Positions 1-20,702 of a stretch of DNA of 60,000 nt are shown here, one piece after another. Each line of letters starts with the position of its first letter. Position 1 is the first letter of the stretch. Source of the stretch: Cristatella mucedo (Eukaryota; Bryozoa; Phylactolaemata; Cristatellidae). The stretch lies in contig WPIO01000062.1 of the NCBI GenBank assembly GCA_009760855.2, forward strand, positions 904,001-964,000, written 5' to 3'. The notes beneath the pieces are model-generated. The model saw nothing but the letters and a program-made list of their open reading frames with translations, was not told the origin of the DNA and ran no database searches. The translations under genes and the position numbers were made by a program.

Positions 1-607
1 CATCTTCAGCGAGTAGCAGACACGCCCATCTCCACGCTTGCGGCAGCTGATAGGGCTGCAACGATGGATTCCTAGACGCGATGCATGTGCCCATTGTAGT
101 GGAATGACAGCTTGCAAGTAGCCCGAGTAAAATGGTGAGTGGACTGAGCTCCAGCAATATCCGGTACTTGTTTAGAGTGTGCTTTCTTGATGACGAGTGA
201 GATTGTGATCGGTCTCAGGTTGGAACCTCGCCCCCTCATGACCCCTGCCCTGCTGCATCAAGAGCAAGCTTCTTAGTGGCTACCGAGTGGCAGAGACTGT
301 TGCTGGCTGTTGGCCCGGGCAGTCCACTCATGGTTCGTGTGAAACTCTCTCTTGCACATGCCAGGGGCAGCTTGCGCTTTGTGCATAGCTCAAATGATAT
401 GTGTGGTATGCTCTGTGGTATGCTAGGAAGCTGTTCACTGGAACACTGGACTGAGTACAGTGCTCCGATCACTCGTACCAAGATCAGGGTGCCACTGCTT
501 CTGAACATGCATTGCTACTCTGCGTGCACTCGAAACCAATAACAAGTCATGCCGCGAGACTTGCTGTGAAACCGTTGAACGTGCATCGTTTAGCATATAC
601 GAAGAAA

Positions 608-728
608 ATATAATTCATTTGTATAGAGCCCTAAGAGAACTTGATCTCTACCCAGGCGCTTCACGCGTGTCACGGCTCGAGCCCACGACCTCGGTCGTCA
701 AAGACAAGCACCTTAAACCCTGGGCCAA
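608..728 (-). mobile_element. tRNA-derived SINE with LINE-like tail (family B)
   Basis: On the minus strand it reads tRNA-like head (GGTTTAAGGTGCTTG, then GGGCTCGAGCC as box B) followed by GAAGCGCCTG and a CTATACAAAT end. The end matches the 3' end of the LINEs in this window. Four relatives are at 22815, 31498, 39255 and 54325. Confidence 0.6.
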
Positions 729-1552
729 ACGAGGGCAGCACCATGGGCAGCACCAAAATGATCAAAAAAGGTACCGAGTGCGAGTACTCGAATAGCTGTG
801 CGATGATCAGAGTGAATGGTGCGTGCGCGCGCGCGTGTCATCATTTGTGTGTGCGCATGCATCAAGACATGGAATTTGAATAATCTCCACGTGCACACTT
901 ATACATGACCATGGGTTAGTATGATTTCGATTTCGAAAGTTAGTGCAAGCTAATTTTCATCTGTCAGAGGCCTAATAGCTCCATGCCAAGGCTGTCTCCC
1001 GTGGACATAACTGCATGTTCGCATGTTGGCGCCTTTGTTAGGATGAACGTGTTCCTAAGGTAATTAGTAAGCTTAGGCTGTTTGCCTTATCATATCATCC
1101 TCTTTGATATTCTCTTGCCAAATCATTTTGCCTATACAGCAGTTTGCCAAGACAGAGTGAGCGGTTTCATAAAGTTCCTCTACTCCGTACTTGCAAGAAA
1201 ATGCAGCAAGTTGTTTTCATTCCCCGGGTCGTCGGTGTGCTTCATCTCTTCCAACCTTGTCTAGTGCATGGCTGCAAATATGCATAACGGGATGTTCCAA
1301 CCCTTGAGATGTGCTGAAGAAGTGCTTTGGCTAACCGTCTTTTCCCGAAATACTCCCGTCTGTTCAAAAAATCGTTGTACACAAATGAAGGACCGTGTCG
1401 CAGAGAATTTTTCAAATGACCTAGGTATCTTTTGAAAACCGTTAGCATTTCAAAAGCCGAAGTTGCCTTGGAAGCTGATGAATCAGGCTTTTCCTACATT
1501 TGTACTCATTGCAAGCAAACCAAACGCTTAACGGAACAATGATTTGCCTTTA
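729..1552. other. No gene seen
   Basis: Only short frames on both strands, none with a recognisable motif. A short alternating CG/TG run sits near 823-855. Confidence 0.5.
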
Positions 1553-1715
1553 GCATCGATTGAGCCCAGGGGTAAGGTGCTTGCTTTTCATGGCCCGGGT
1601 CGTGCGTTTGAGTCCTTCAATGGTCACTTCTTTATTGGCCACTAGAAACTCTGGTGGTAGCCGTGAAGACACTTCTGCCGTTGCCGATATATAAGTGAGG
1701 CTGTTATCCTTTTTT
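1553..1715 (+). mobile_element. tRNA-derived SINE (family A), + copy
   Basis: Head with GGTAAGGTGCTTGCTTTTC and a B-box-like GTTTGAGTCC, then the family-A body (GGTGGTAGCCGTGAAGACACTTCTGCC) and an end GAGGCTGTTA. It matches the copies at 16040, 22572, 28120 and 52305. Confidence 0.6.
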
Positions 1716-4700
1716 AATCGCCATAAAATTTCTATCTCGAGGCATCGTTTTGGTGCCCAATAATACGCTAGACACTGCAGTGTCCCTGGTTTGATAGCAA
1801 GTCTCAGCAAGGGGGAGGGTTTCTTGACACGTACCTACTACTGCACTGTGCAATGACCTGTTACAGCACACTGCCTTGCCAATTTCTGCACGTGACCAGC
1901 ACTGCTGCCCGTGAGCCATTAGGATGCAGAGGAAATGCATGCTTTGGCCGACCGTCGACGTGCGCTGTCTAGTCAAGCAGTTCGAGCTCTCCCTCGCCTG
2001 AGTGAAGTGAAAAATTGCCACAAAAGTCCTTTCTCCTTTTCCCCCTGATTTTCCGTGTTGCCAAAACAGGTGCAGTTCTACTCGCTTGACTTGGCTAACG
2101 AAAGTGTATGTATCCGGTGCATTGCTTGCTCTGTAAAAAGTGTTTGTACTGTCATCAGCTGCAAATCGAGAGGGTTTTAAACTTTACACCTGCCGACTTC
2201 TTTTCATGCTAAGCAGACTGTAAACTGTGGTTTGTGACTTGTGGGGTAAGCTTGCCTGCGTACCAACGTCGAGGACGCAGAGTTGAGGCTTTCTATCAAA
2301 CATGAGTTTCTGCAGAAGGTCAAGTAACTAGAAAAGCGAACACGCGCCACCATCGTTGCTAGTTGCTTTGTTGTTTCAACCAGCAACAAGCTTGTCGCTG
2401 GTCACACTCACTGGTTCACAATTCAGTTGCATTTTAGCACGTGTGGCTAGCAAACAGCAGTGCAGCTTGGTGAGCTGGCCTTTTTCTAGTTGCCGTCGGT
2501 ATTCGTATTGACATAAACGTTAAGGTCATAGGAGCACGAGCACGCCTTCAGAATGCCATCTTGGTGGCTAAGGTCTGCGCAGAACTTGCCCTAAATCGAA
2601 GGCCTCACTAGTTATTCAGAGTTTAATCGTATTAGCCTACTAGGCCTTGATGTCACTTGAATGGACTTTTACCCCTCCGCATACCCCCAATGTCCGGAGG
2701 TACCTTGGGCACATGAGAAAGAGGAATCATGGTAACTATCCCAAGTGGGGTAAAAATGCAAATCTTGGGATTTTAATATCGTGAGCTCGTCGAACTCACT
2801 TGCTTATTGATTTTGCCCTCAATTTTGTTGGATTAAAAATGTATTCCTGCATTAAATAAATCGCATCCCCTTGATAAGTAAATAACACGACCCCTTATAG
2901 AAAACTAGTTTAGTCAGTCCTCTGTAATCTGGGGGTAAGTTCAGTGAACTTGAAACAGATTGTGGATAATAGCCAAAAATTTTATTGAAGCCCCTGTGGA
3001 TACCTGAGGACGGCTTAATACTTTAGTAAAAATCAGCCTGGTTATCTCAAGCCTCGTTCCCACTTGTTCTTGCTTCCTCTTAATTCGTGGAATTTCGGCT
3101 CGCTGTCGTGACATCAAAGCAACGAGCGCCCAGCTGATGGATGCTTGGTGCTCCACTGCCATAGCTTTAGAGCTCTTTGCGTTCCTCTTCTATAACCGTG
3201 ACCAGCTATTTGACCTAGTCTTCCCTGCACTTCCTGACTCTGTGCATGCATGCGCTTGCACGTGTGAGCGTAAGCTCGCTCGTACCTACTACGCACGTTC
3301 GTCCTGCATAATCGTTCATTCATGGCGTATCATTTCATTTTTCAAGACCCTGGCGCCACCAATGTGCTGTGCCTGTTCCTTGCTGCTTTCAGCTCGAGTC
3401 CTGCAGCGGGCAATTCTTTATTGTCTGCCCCCCCAGCCTGCAAGCAGTGGCAACTCCTCAAAGTCACTCCTGCAACTACATAAATGATTTTGGATTGGCT
3501 GATCTTTCTTTACTTTCTGAGTCGATTGATGATGATAGTGGCGCATGCGTGCATGGCCTGCTGTTGTTGCAGACTCGACTGATGAACCAGCGAAGACTGA
3601 AAACTGCCCTCAAAAGTGCTCCTGCTCTTGCATCCGATGCTTCTGCCTCGGTTACCATGGCTGCAGGCCACCATGTCTACAATGGTTCTGTAGACTGCCT
3701 TGTTCGAGTGAGTTGTGCTGCTTGATGGGGCCACCCATTACGGCATGCTGCAGGCAATCACTGCTGGTAGGCAATCATTCCCCACAGGCAATCGCTGCAG
3801 TCGTCTGTTACCTCCTTTGTTCGCTTGCTGGCAGCAACACAGCATTTGCGATTTCTTAAGCAATCCTCCGAGGAAAGAATTGAAGGTGACATGTAGTGCC
3901 ACTGTAATTATTGATCTAGTTCGTTAACCTGTGTGCAGCTGTCGTGATTCTCGTGCTGCTATCTTACGGCGATGTTAACTAGAAAGGACCTTGCACCTCG
4001 AACTGGCATCCTGTTGCTGTACCACGTGTGCATGTGTCTGCATTGCAGCTGTTTCAGCCTTTTCGTCCGATCAACTTGCTGCTGGCTAAGCTAATAATGG
4101 GCTCTTGACTGTGCTTTTTTTCAGACCGTCAGATATGAAGGCATTATGGCTTTATATAAGGGCTTTATACCCACTTGGGTACGCCTAGGACCTTGGAACA
4201 TAATCGTATCCTTTCATGCTAGGCATCGTTTGACTTAGCATCATTCTCGACTTGCCTTGCTTGCAGTCACCTATTGCTGTGCTTCCATGCTATTATGTCT
4301 TAGTAGTGTTGCAATATGCATGCACGTTGAGTACCTTAATTGCTGTCCAGTTTTTCATGGTTTACGAGCAGCTGAAGATGGCATACTGAGCCACTGGCTG
4401 TTTGAGACTGAGTTGTTGAAGAAACTGTCGGTGTTGATGAGCACACTTACCACCGAAGATCGGCCATTTTAGTTACTCGTTTTCTTGCCGATGTCGCAGT
4501 GAAGTGATGATTAGCTATCCTATGAGCCTTTGTTCACAATTAGCTCTCGTCTATTTTCATAAAGTGGGTTTTGTCTACCTCCAAATTCAGCTTTTCCCAC
4601 CGTTCACCGCATTCAACAGGCAGCTTTGCTAGCCAGTGACCGTGATAGTCCGTGAGCCACTCACGTGATACTGCCCCCAAGTGCTGATACAGTCATGGTT

Positions 4701-4959
4701 AATACATATACCATAGACAGGACTCGCTGGGCTATTCGCGGCTGCTAGCTAGTGGCAGAGATGGCATTGATTATTAATGTGTCCTGCCTCAAGCCAACGA
4801 GGTGCACGGTGCCACGTTTGTATCCTATAAATGCAACTTATTGTGCCGAGACCGGTTTGCCGTGTTTCAAATAGATACCTACTTGCAAAAAAGTGAACTA
4901 GCTCCTTATTTCTGTCTTGGCTTGATTATTGTAATTCCCTTTTGGCTGGGCTAATAAAA
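1716..4959. other. Intergenic sequence, no supported gene
   Basis: Several overlapping frames of 60-118 codons lie near 2940-3930 on both strands. None shows a domain, consistent codon pattern or splice partners I could recognise. Composition is mixed, with T-rich stretches. Nothing here can be supported as a gene. Confidence 0.4.
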
Positions 4960-5330
4960 AAAAGCAACTAGGCCACTGCAGATGGCTCTGAATATGGCCG
5001 CTAGGCGAGTTTGCAAATCTCAAGAGGTTTGACCGCGTGTCTCCTTTGCTAAAAGAGATAGGATGGCTTCCAGTTGATTAACAGATACAGAGCAAAGTTC
5101 TTACATTGACCCACAAGGCCGCCACGGCTTGGCTCCTTCGTACCTAGCTAAACTGCTGCACCAGTTTCAGCCTCCTCGTGCCCTCAGGTCCTGTATAGAC
5201 AATAAATTAGCTGTTTCATTCCTCCGCTTAAAGACCGTTGGCGACAGAAGCTTTAGCTCTGCAGGTCCTAGACTGTGGAACTCGCTTCCACAATCCTTGC
5301 GCACCGACAACTACTCTACTACTGCCGACT
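4960..5330 (+). mobile_element. CR1/L2-type LINE remnant, C-terminal RT region
   Basis: Decayed copy with HGLAPSYLAKLLHQF and later GDRSFSSAGPRLWNSLPQSLR, the standard C-terminal end of CR1/L2 ORF2 (AP.YL..LL, AWNSLP). Stops and frameshifts upstream show it is dead. Confidence 0.75.
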
Positions 5331-7012
5331 ATGGCTCATCCTTTTCAGCGGTTCTGAGCGGCTACTTCCACGCAACTCACTACCTCAACTGCTCTCCTGA
5401 CTCTGCTAGGCTTCCCACTTTCTCTTTGTTTCATGAGACAAAGTCTGTTGGCTACCGAGTGTGTCCCGAAAGCCGCCTGTGAGTGCACTATGCAAGCTCT
5501 CCTTCGAAACACCCACATAGTCTTGGTGGCTTTGTGTCGTTTGTGTAAATAGCATTCTTTTAGCGTTTTCGCTGACAATTCATTTAGGTTTTTCAACACC
5601 CGGATGGAGATAAAATCATGGTAATCGTGAGAAAAAGAAACAGCAAAGAAGTGCTTGGTTTTTCAGTGACATTTCCTGTGGCTTCCGGAAGTGACCGTGT
5701 CGTCGAAATGATTGTGCAGCATGCAGCAGCCTCATTCTGCAGGTGCTTCTATCGGGTTGTAGCTATTTGTTGTCAGGTGGTTGGTACTGAACAGTTATTA
5801 CTTTAGCTGACCCGCTCGGACAGGCTAGTAGTGGGGAGCTGACACAAGACCGACTACGAGGGAGCCTTGAAGGGTATTAAATGCATAGGATGCTACCAAG
5901 TTACATTCAACATCTGTAATGGGCGTTTAGCATAAATCGTGCAAATATAACTAGCTGTATGGCTGGCATAGGAGACTGAGAAAGCAACCCAAAGCTCTAC
6001 ATTTTTCTTATGTCCACTCGCCGGCGAAAAGCAAGTTTTTACTTACGAGACCAGGCTTGGTGATGTGTGACGATAGGCATTTTAGCTTCCCTTCTGAATA
6101 TTTGTTTTATCCGCAAGTAAGCTCCTACATCATAGCGGGCCAGCTCAGACAAAGATGAGATTTAAGAATGACTATCTTAAGACATCTCCAAGGAAAGCAT
6201 CTTAAATTTCTTTAGGCCCAGCTTTCGAATAGAGGAATCAGAAATAACAATGCTACACTATTCCGATCAGTCGACCCCATCAAAAAAAGATTTGGAAATC
6301 AGAGGCCAACTTTAAGGTTAGGTTATTATTGGCTCGCGACTAAGCTCACGACTCCTGACTTTTACTTACTTGAGACACTTAGGCCGGGTGATTTAATTCA
6401 TATGAGGTAGGTGAATTGCCATTGACTTATATATTCAGGATGGAACTTTCTGGATCAAGTGCTAATATATTGTAGCACCTGGTTGTAATTTACACTTAAA
6501 GTCGGCACTTCCAGGCCAATAGGTAGATGTCTTCCACTTCTCTGAAATTACAGTCGAAGCTCAGCGTGCTCTCTACAAAAAATATTCAGAGCAAGATGTA
6601 TGTCTTAAATAAGAGTAACTTTACCCGGCAGCATGCGAAGCCGTGAAGTTCGCATGAATTTGGTGCAAGTTGTATTGAGATGCTTACTGTGTACCTGCAC
6701 ATAATTTTGAAGGCAAAGTTCACAAAATTCGAGGTCGTAACAGAATATATAAGAATAGAGAATAGCATATAGAAATTACCTGTCCCACTAGCGGCCACAA
6801 TCTTTCAAATTAGTCGCTGGCGATCACGCACAGCAAGGCCTCTGGTCACTTATTACAATCTCGAAAAAAAATCAAATATGCAGATATTATATAACTCGCC
6901 TTTGCTGGCATCCGCTATTTATTTCGTCTAAACGAGTGCAACTGCTGATCGTTATTTGACGACTGCGTATGTGCAAGAGTAAGGAATACACCGTTTGCCA
7001 TTCTCAAGCAGC
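5331..7012. other. AT-rich intergenic sequence downstream of FBXW7
   Basis: No ORF with a recognisable product. It lies between the LINE remnant and the putative FBXW7 polyadenylation site. Confidence 0.4.
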
Positions 7013-7018
7013 TTTATT
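7013..7018 (-). terminator. Possible polyadenylation signal of FBXW7
   Basis: TTTATT on the + strand is AATAAA on the gene strand. It is the only clear copy I found between here and the FBXW7 stop and implies a 3' UTR of about 970 nt. This is a sequence-only guess, since hexamers of this kind also occur by chance. Confidence 0.4.
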
Positions 7019-7989
7019 GTGAGGTTGTCACCAGCCTTGACCATGCACAGCTAGTCGGAAAGCAGATGTAAACTTTTAAATGAAAACGAAGTATATGGCG
7101 ACAAAATTTTGATGCTGCCCAAGCCGGTACGCCTGCAAATCGTTCAAAATAAGGCTAGTGCGCCATTTACTCCAAGACCTTTAAGCTTAAAAAAGGTAGG
7201 CTGCCAGCTAGCCATGAAGCGACATTATCACCATGAGACCGAAGTGCAGCTATAAATAGGAAAAAATGGTTGACTTGGGGGTGGCCATGAGAACAGGCAT
7301 GGGGGGAACAGTAAATGATATCCTGTCTACTTCATAAGACATCTAATAATCAATAAGTCAGAAATATCCATATTCCAAACAATAAGCTGCTCTCTAATCA
7401 CAAAACATACTAAAAATATCACACTCAAAACAGAGGATTGTCAATATCACAGCGCAAGCTGCCTTTGTTTACAAATACTGGCACATGGCACTAGCCAGAC
7501 GCTGCGGAGGCAGCAGCAGCTTGCGCCCACATAGACCTCTCAGAGAGAGAGCGAAGCTGCACTGCTAGGACGTCACTGCCACACATTCTGCTGCCTCCTC
7601 GTTGGCCATGTGAGAGCTTACAGTTGTGCAAGCCGCTGTGTGCAGAGCATGCATCTCCAGCGGCCGAGCGACGAAGCTAACCAGCGGCGACCGCCGCGGC
7701 TTAGCGATGCCCTTCTGACGTCTGAGGCTGCCGCCGGGCACCCACCCGACCAGACAGCACAATCTTGACGGTGCCAAGAGCGCGCTCTCGAGTCAATCGC
7801 TTCTACGAGTGCGAGCTGACTGCTGATCACCATCGATCGACCGATCGGAGCGACGGGCAGCTGGCTCGATAACCGCCGCCGGCTCGCTCTCCAAGAGAAG
7901 GGAGCAGCCTGGCGGAAGGGTCGTCGGTGCCGCCGCCGCCTGGTGCTAGGATCCGGTGCCCGCGCGAGGGGCCAAAGTGCAGAGAGCCG

Positions 7990-15663
<7,674 letters not shown>

Positions 15664-16039
15664 CTAGGCAACGAAGTGTACGAGTGCAAGCGTCTGCAAT
15701 GATGCCAATCGGCAGTGGACGACGGCGGCACTGCAGCTAGAAGTTAAACTCGACACAAGCGGTTTCAGCTGCCTCTCGACCACCTGTCAACGAGCTCATT
15801 CAAAACTGCCCGCCACGACACGGTTTTGCGGTTCTCCCACAGTGGACACGGTTGGTGGCGCCGACACTTCGCACTGGTGACGCACTCGCTAGTACAGGCG
15901 CACAGGGATGGTACAAGATGCTTCGAGAGCTGCCTCGGTGCCTGCCGGCCACCTCTTGACTGACACAAATGCTCGAACGGCTTCCTCCCTGGGGAACTAC
16001 GGCAGCCGAAGCTACATTGGTCGCCACTGGGTCTTAATC

Positions 16040-16200
16040 GAGGAGCTAAGGTGCTTGCTCTTCTCCCGACCCGGGTCACGGGTTCGAGTCCGGAAGTGGA
16101 CGATCCTCTATTTCCCACTAGCAAGCGGTGGTGATAGCCGCTAAGGCTCTTCTGCTGCTATGCAAATGAGGCTGCTAAATCAGTTTGCCTTTTTGTTCAG
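16040..16200 (+). mobile_element. tRNA-derived SINE (family A), best-preserved copy
   Basis: GGAGCTAAGGTGCTTGCTC head, intact B box GGTTCGAGTCC at 16081-16091, body GGTGGTGATAGCCGCTAAGG and end GAGGCTGCTAAATCAG. This is the clearest pol III-type promoter in the window. Confidence 0.7.
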
Positions 16201-18730
16201 CTAAGGGGGGCCCGGCAAATATCTCATAGAAGCGCACCGGTCCGGTTTTGTGCGAACCACTTGTGTAAGCGCTGCCGAGAACTCGGAGGCCTCGGCGGCA
16301 GCCACGTGTCGTGCTGGGCACGTGCTGCCGCTGTCTGCGCCAGCCTTGCTACTGGCCAGCAAGCTGGTCAACTTAGCGGGTCTGTAAGCGGAATGGGAAA
16401 GGCCTGTTAAGGCTAGCTGCTAGGGGCACGGATTGCTTGCTCTGTAACGGCATATTGTCCCCACCCGCGCCCTTGGACACCTGCCTGCCTGGCGCTGCGT
16501 AGCAGACAGCGCTGCCTTGACAGATTCCTACAGGCACAAAACAGTTAAGGGGCTCTATGAGCTTGTACTCCTCGGCCCCTACAGCTGCACATCCTCCACA
16601 CTAGTCCGACTCAAGACTCCCCTCCTCAAAGTCTAGAACATGCTGGCCTATGCTGCTTGCATTTGGCAAAGAGCCAGTGCCAGTGCCCGTAATGCGCTTT
16701 CGAGACAGGCTTTGCAAGACTAGCGACAGAAACAGCTGAGGATGAGGAAGAGGTGGCGACAGCAGAGGGGTGCCGAGCAGATGCCGACCCGCACACCACA
16801 GCCCAGCCGAGTCGAGCCGGGGTGCTGCAGGAGCGCGATGCCTGGCTGGTTGCCTGCAGCAGGACATCCGTGCAGCACAGTGCAAGTGCTCTAAACCGAA
16901 GGGTCAGCAGAAGGGTCAGTTATGGAGGCAGCAGCTGCAGATATGCACACCACAAAGGGGTGAGGGCATTGTGGCAGGGCCAGGCCAAGATTGTGAGGCA
17001 TCCATCATATGCTTACTGCTACCACTGGTGAGACCTCAGTTCACAGTAGCGGCCACACTCCTCGCAAGTGCATATACACGCTCGTGCCTACTCACCCCGT
17101 GCACATGTGCAATAGCGAAAGTGCACACAATCCCGCAGCAGCTGCTGCTGCTTCGAGGAACTTGCACAGTGCCGAGACGCCAAACCCGGAGTTTAGAGGC
17201 CATTAACGCTAGTGAGTCATTCGCCTGCAATCGACATCTAGCCACACCCACCCCCAAACACTGCTAGCAGTAAGTGCACCAAATGGCAGCACCAAATGGG
17301 GCAAGATAGCTGTAAGCAGCAATGCTCCAGTGGCCTTGTCCATCCTGACTGACCTCAACGGCAATGAGGCCACGGCCACAGAGAAACCGGCAGCGAGCAG
17401 GCTGTTGGCCAATCACGTCCACCGGGTTCTACTGTGGGCGTCCTCTCAAATTCAATTACAATTCGACCCCATCCCATTCCTGAACACGAATTCCCGAACT
17501 CCAAAACGGTTGCCACCCTTACTAACCAGAGCAGACCTGTCTATCATGGATGGCTGCTTGATTTTGCATGCTTTACATTGTGTATGTCACTAACTCTTGT
17601 GTGCACCGATTCTCTTGCAAATAGTTGTATAGCACCTGGATAGAGGGAAAAACGACCTGTTATTAATTAACGACCACAAACGACCTATTATTATTAAAAC
17701 TGTTACTAGTATAGTATCCATCAAGAACGCAGGGAAGCGGAACTTTCTAGAAAAGCCGCTGCCCTCATCTCCTGTCTCCAACCCTCTACTGCCCCTTTCC
17801 AGCCTCTCCCCCTGTGGGTAAAACAAGCACTAGCGTCTCCATTACACCCAAAGCGGCTCCTCCTGGAAGAGAGGCACTGAACCTCACAAAAATCCTTCGA
17901 TGGATCATAAACAAAATTGTCGTCTGAACAGGCCCTTACAAACTCTTTAATAGATAGGATTGTGTAATATAGAGCTGAAATCTCCTTTGAAGCTCTCCAG
18001 ACAACACGACTTATGAAGTCATGGATGGATCTAAACTGGCCTTCTTAGGAGTTGATAGGTTGAAACCGACATGAGAGGTAGAGCGAGACCAGTCCTTCGA
18101 CTCAGTCTAATCTTGTGACCCTCAGCACCTAGCCCCCCCCCAGATAGGGCTCTCGTGCTGGGTAATATCTGAACACGGATAAATAATGAGCCAAAACATC
18201 AAGCGAAACAAATTTGGCAAACCAAATGATTGATCCAGATCCTGATTTGCTGTGTTGTTGAGTAGATATGGCAAACCCATGTGTAAGCATTAGTTCAAAA
18301 AATGTATGCTTACCTTCACCACAAAATTCGTAGGGGGTACGACTCCTGTCAATGTACACCGGGATGCAATGTCTACAGATGCCTCCCCCCCCCCATCTTA
18401 GCCCAAGGTATGGTGCTTTGCACTGCACGACACAGGGTTATTGCGTGCTGCAACCTTGCCACTGGATCTCGGTCGAGCAATAAAGTGTTTACACTTCACG
18501 ACCCGGACAATGTGTTTGAGGCCTTGCAGCAAGTTATTCTGTATTGCCTGCTGCAAGTGCTGATGCTTCATTCAGAAATCCCAACTCGGTCAATCGTCGC
18601 GAAGAGTAGTGAGGTAGCTGTGCTTATCAGAGGTAGGGAGAACTTAGTTGGGTAGAAAGCATGCTGGTGATGTAGCTGTCCGTGATTTTGCCTCTGTGGC
18701 AGTGGCATTGCGCTTTGTAAACGTTGCCAC
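16201..18730. other. FBXW7 intron sequence, no supported exon
   Basis: Several short frames on both strands, including a minus frame ending FEEGSLESD near 16605 that has an acceptor-like start. No homology was recognised and no phase-consistent chain was found. A run of C occurs at 18133 and 18388. Confidence 0.4.
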
Positions 18731-18734
18731 TGCT

Positions 18735-19010
18735 ACATTTCTGCTTCTCACCGACCTGCAATGGCTGCCCATCAAGCAATATATCGTCGTCACGGTTCTG
18801 TCACTAACTTTTAGATCCCCACATTGTCTTTTTCTCTGGCCTATCTATCTGAAATACTCAGTGATCAGGCTACCCATAGTAACATCCCCTCCAGACTCTA
18901 GTCGTTTAGCTCCGCCTTTGGAGTCTGTGCCTCTGGGTTCTATGCTCAACAAGCCTGGAGCTCACTCCCGACTGACATCACGACATCTCTTAATTTGACG
19001 ACATTTCACG
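18735..19010 (+). mobile_element. LINE remnant, RT C-terminal region
   Basis: LLTDLQWLPIKQYIVVTVLS, LTFRSPH and a degraded AWSSLPTDIT-like end identify the CR1/L2 ORF2 C terminus. It is truncated, with no 3' tail seen. Confidence 0.7.
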
Positions 19011-20566
19011 GGAGTCGATGGGGAAAAAGGCAATGTCCCTGTACAGGCATCGGGCTACTTGCTCGGCATGCTGAGTAGCTTCGCTGTACCGAGCCTGCAA
19101 GCCTGCATACATTTAGCTTACAAGGTTATTGCTTCTTGAATGCACTGCAATGGTTTATGTCAGAGAAGTGAGGTGCACAGTCCTAGTATTTTTTCGTGCA
19201 GGGCTGTTGCCAAATACCGCAATTTTTCTCCCTTAAGAGCGTACGTATATTCGTGTCCAGTAGCCTAGACTATATGCATTGGGTGCCGACGTGTTTGTAT
19301 CGATGCGCTTTCTACGAATCGGTAAGTCAGTAGGCTGGCATGTGGCTAAAGCCTGGTTAGAGGACGGAATAAAAAAAGCCTGGGTCACTAGTCATCACAA
19401 CTAAGGGGCAGGCATTCGGTTGGGATAACTCGTGGCTACTGGCTTAAAAGCGAAATCGGGTCTTAATTCTTGCTACAGATGGGGGGGGTGGTAAACACAT
19501 TTTCGGGCCATTGAGCGGCAGACATCAATCAGGCCACCTGACCTCTGGGAACAGTCGGGTTTTGGAAGATTGGTACGAGTTGATTACTCGAGGTTTGAGC
19601 CAGAGGCTAAGGACAGGGTTTGTCAAAAACTCACATTATAACTATAAGCGCTGTCGTGAACTAAACAGCAAAACCTCGTAAGCATGTGACAACACATAAG
19701 ATGTGCCTCTTAGGAACAGCATTTAGGTCGCTTACCAGATAGTGGCTTCATGCATGCTAGGGCGAGCTGGGCCTAAAAGACTGCTTAACTGCATAGCAAT
19801 TTCAAAAAATGCTTTGCATTGCCTCTAAAAATAAGGCTGTTAATAGCCGAGGCCACCTTCTTGACTCTTCGGAATCACGGAAACCAGAAAGCAAGTGTTG
19901 TCTGTACATACTTACACAACAGCTATCAAACTTTCCCCCACTATGCAGTGTGAGAGTGTAAGCAGCTACACAGCTAAAGGGTATCCATTCCAGCGCTTTC
20001 TTAAAGTACTTAGAAGAATCATTTAGTCAGTAACAACCGTATTAAACGCATTCGGTTCGATGTATCTGGCAAATCGGCAGCCCTTACCTCCTGCAGACTC
20101 AGCAGCAACTGGGAGTATATAAAATCTGCGAATATAAGTAGGATCGAGCAGCTAAGCAAAAGAGGGTCAGGCAAAATACTATAGATTCTATCACGACCTA
20201 CAGTAAAGCATGCAGTTATTGGACTGTGCCAACAGGCAGATACTATGCCTGCCTGATAGGATGCCCAACTCTAGTCGACGAGCTAAGCTGTACATTCAAG
20301 ACCACTGATAGCTTCCACTCGACCTAATGCTTCACAGCAGCAAGCATGGCTCGTGCAGTCTATAGATCACCTGAAATGTTGAGACAGAGGGCTGTACACT
20401 AACAGGTACCGCCAGGCTGGTAGACTACGCCTTTCCCCTCTGCGTAAGCGTTTTAGGTGAGGAATGCCACTCACTACGATTGGCTGGTTCAAGCACAGTG
20501 AAACCTTAAAGGTTTTGGCACCCACTAAGAATTCCTGGCTAGGCGCCTGTGCAAATGGTAGCTCAC
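19011..20566. other. Intron sequence, nothing recognised
   Basis: No ORF of note, no clear repeat family and no microsatellite; one G run near 19482. Confidence 0.4.
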
Positions 20567-20578
20567 CGATGAACTTAC

Positions 20579-20702
20579 AGACGTGTCGGAAACTGCATCT
20601 AGCTCTCTGCCGTGAGTCCCTTCATCTGGCAAGCAATCTGGATCTGCATGATTTGATGTCGACATGTCAGCTGACGTCAGGTGCCCGTTGGATTCACATG
20701 AG
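20579..20702 (-). CDS. Candidate coding exon linking HhH exons to FBXW7 (acidic segment, tandem donors)
   Basis: Acceptor CCATCTTGAG| leaves one base then 41 codons, taking up phase 2 from the HhH exon. It ends in phase 0 at TCT|GTAAGT (20579), or 12 bases later at TCG|GTGAGC (20567, adding VSSS). Phase 0 is what exon 15211-15663 needs. The peptide is polar and acidic (HADPDCLPDEG, ELDAVSDTS), like the acidic N-terminal region of vertebrate FBXW7. An internal ATG at 20665 with a purine at -3 could start a shorter isoform. The opposite strand carries a 154-codon open frame over the same bases, so coding on this strand is not proven. Confidence 0.42.

Noticed and set aside
3137-3859. Cluster of overlapping 70-118 codon frames on both strands
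   Set aside because: Mutually overlapping in several frames with no homology, typical of chance in moderately GC-rich DNA.
16040-16200. Possible tRNA gene from the intact B box
   Set aside because: The body does not fold as a tRNA and four diverged copies exist, so it is a SINE.
16601-16720. Minus frame SRKRITGTGTG...FEEGSLESD with an acceptor-like start
   Set aside because: It could be a terminal exon of the HhH transcript (phase 1 fits the alternative donor), but it lacks homology and would compete with the better-supported chain into FBXW7.
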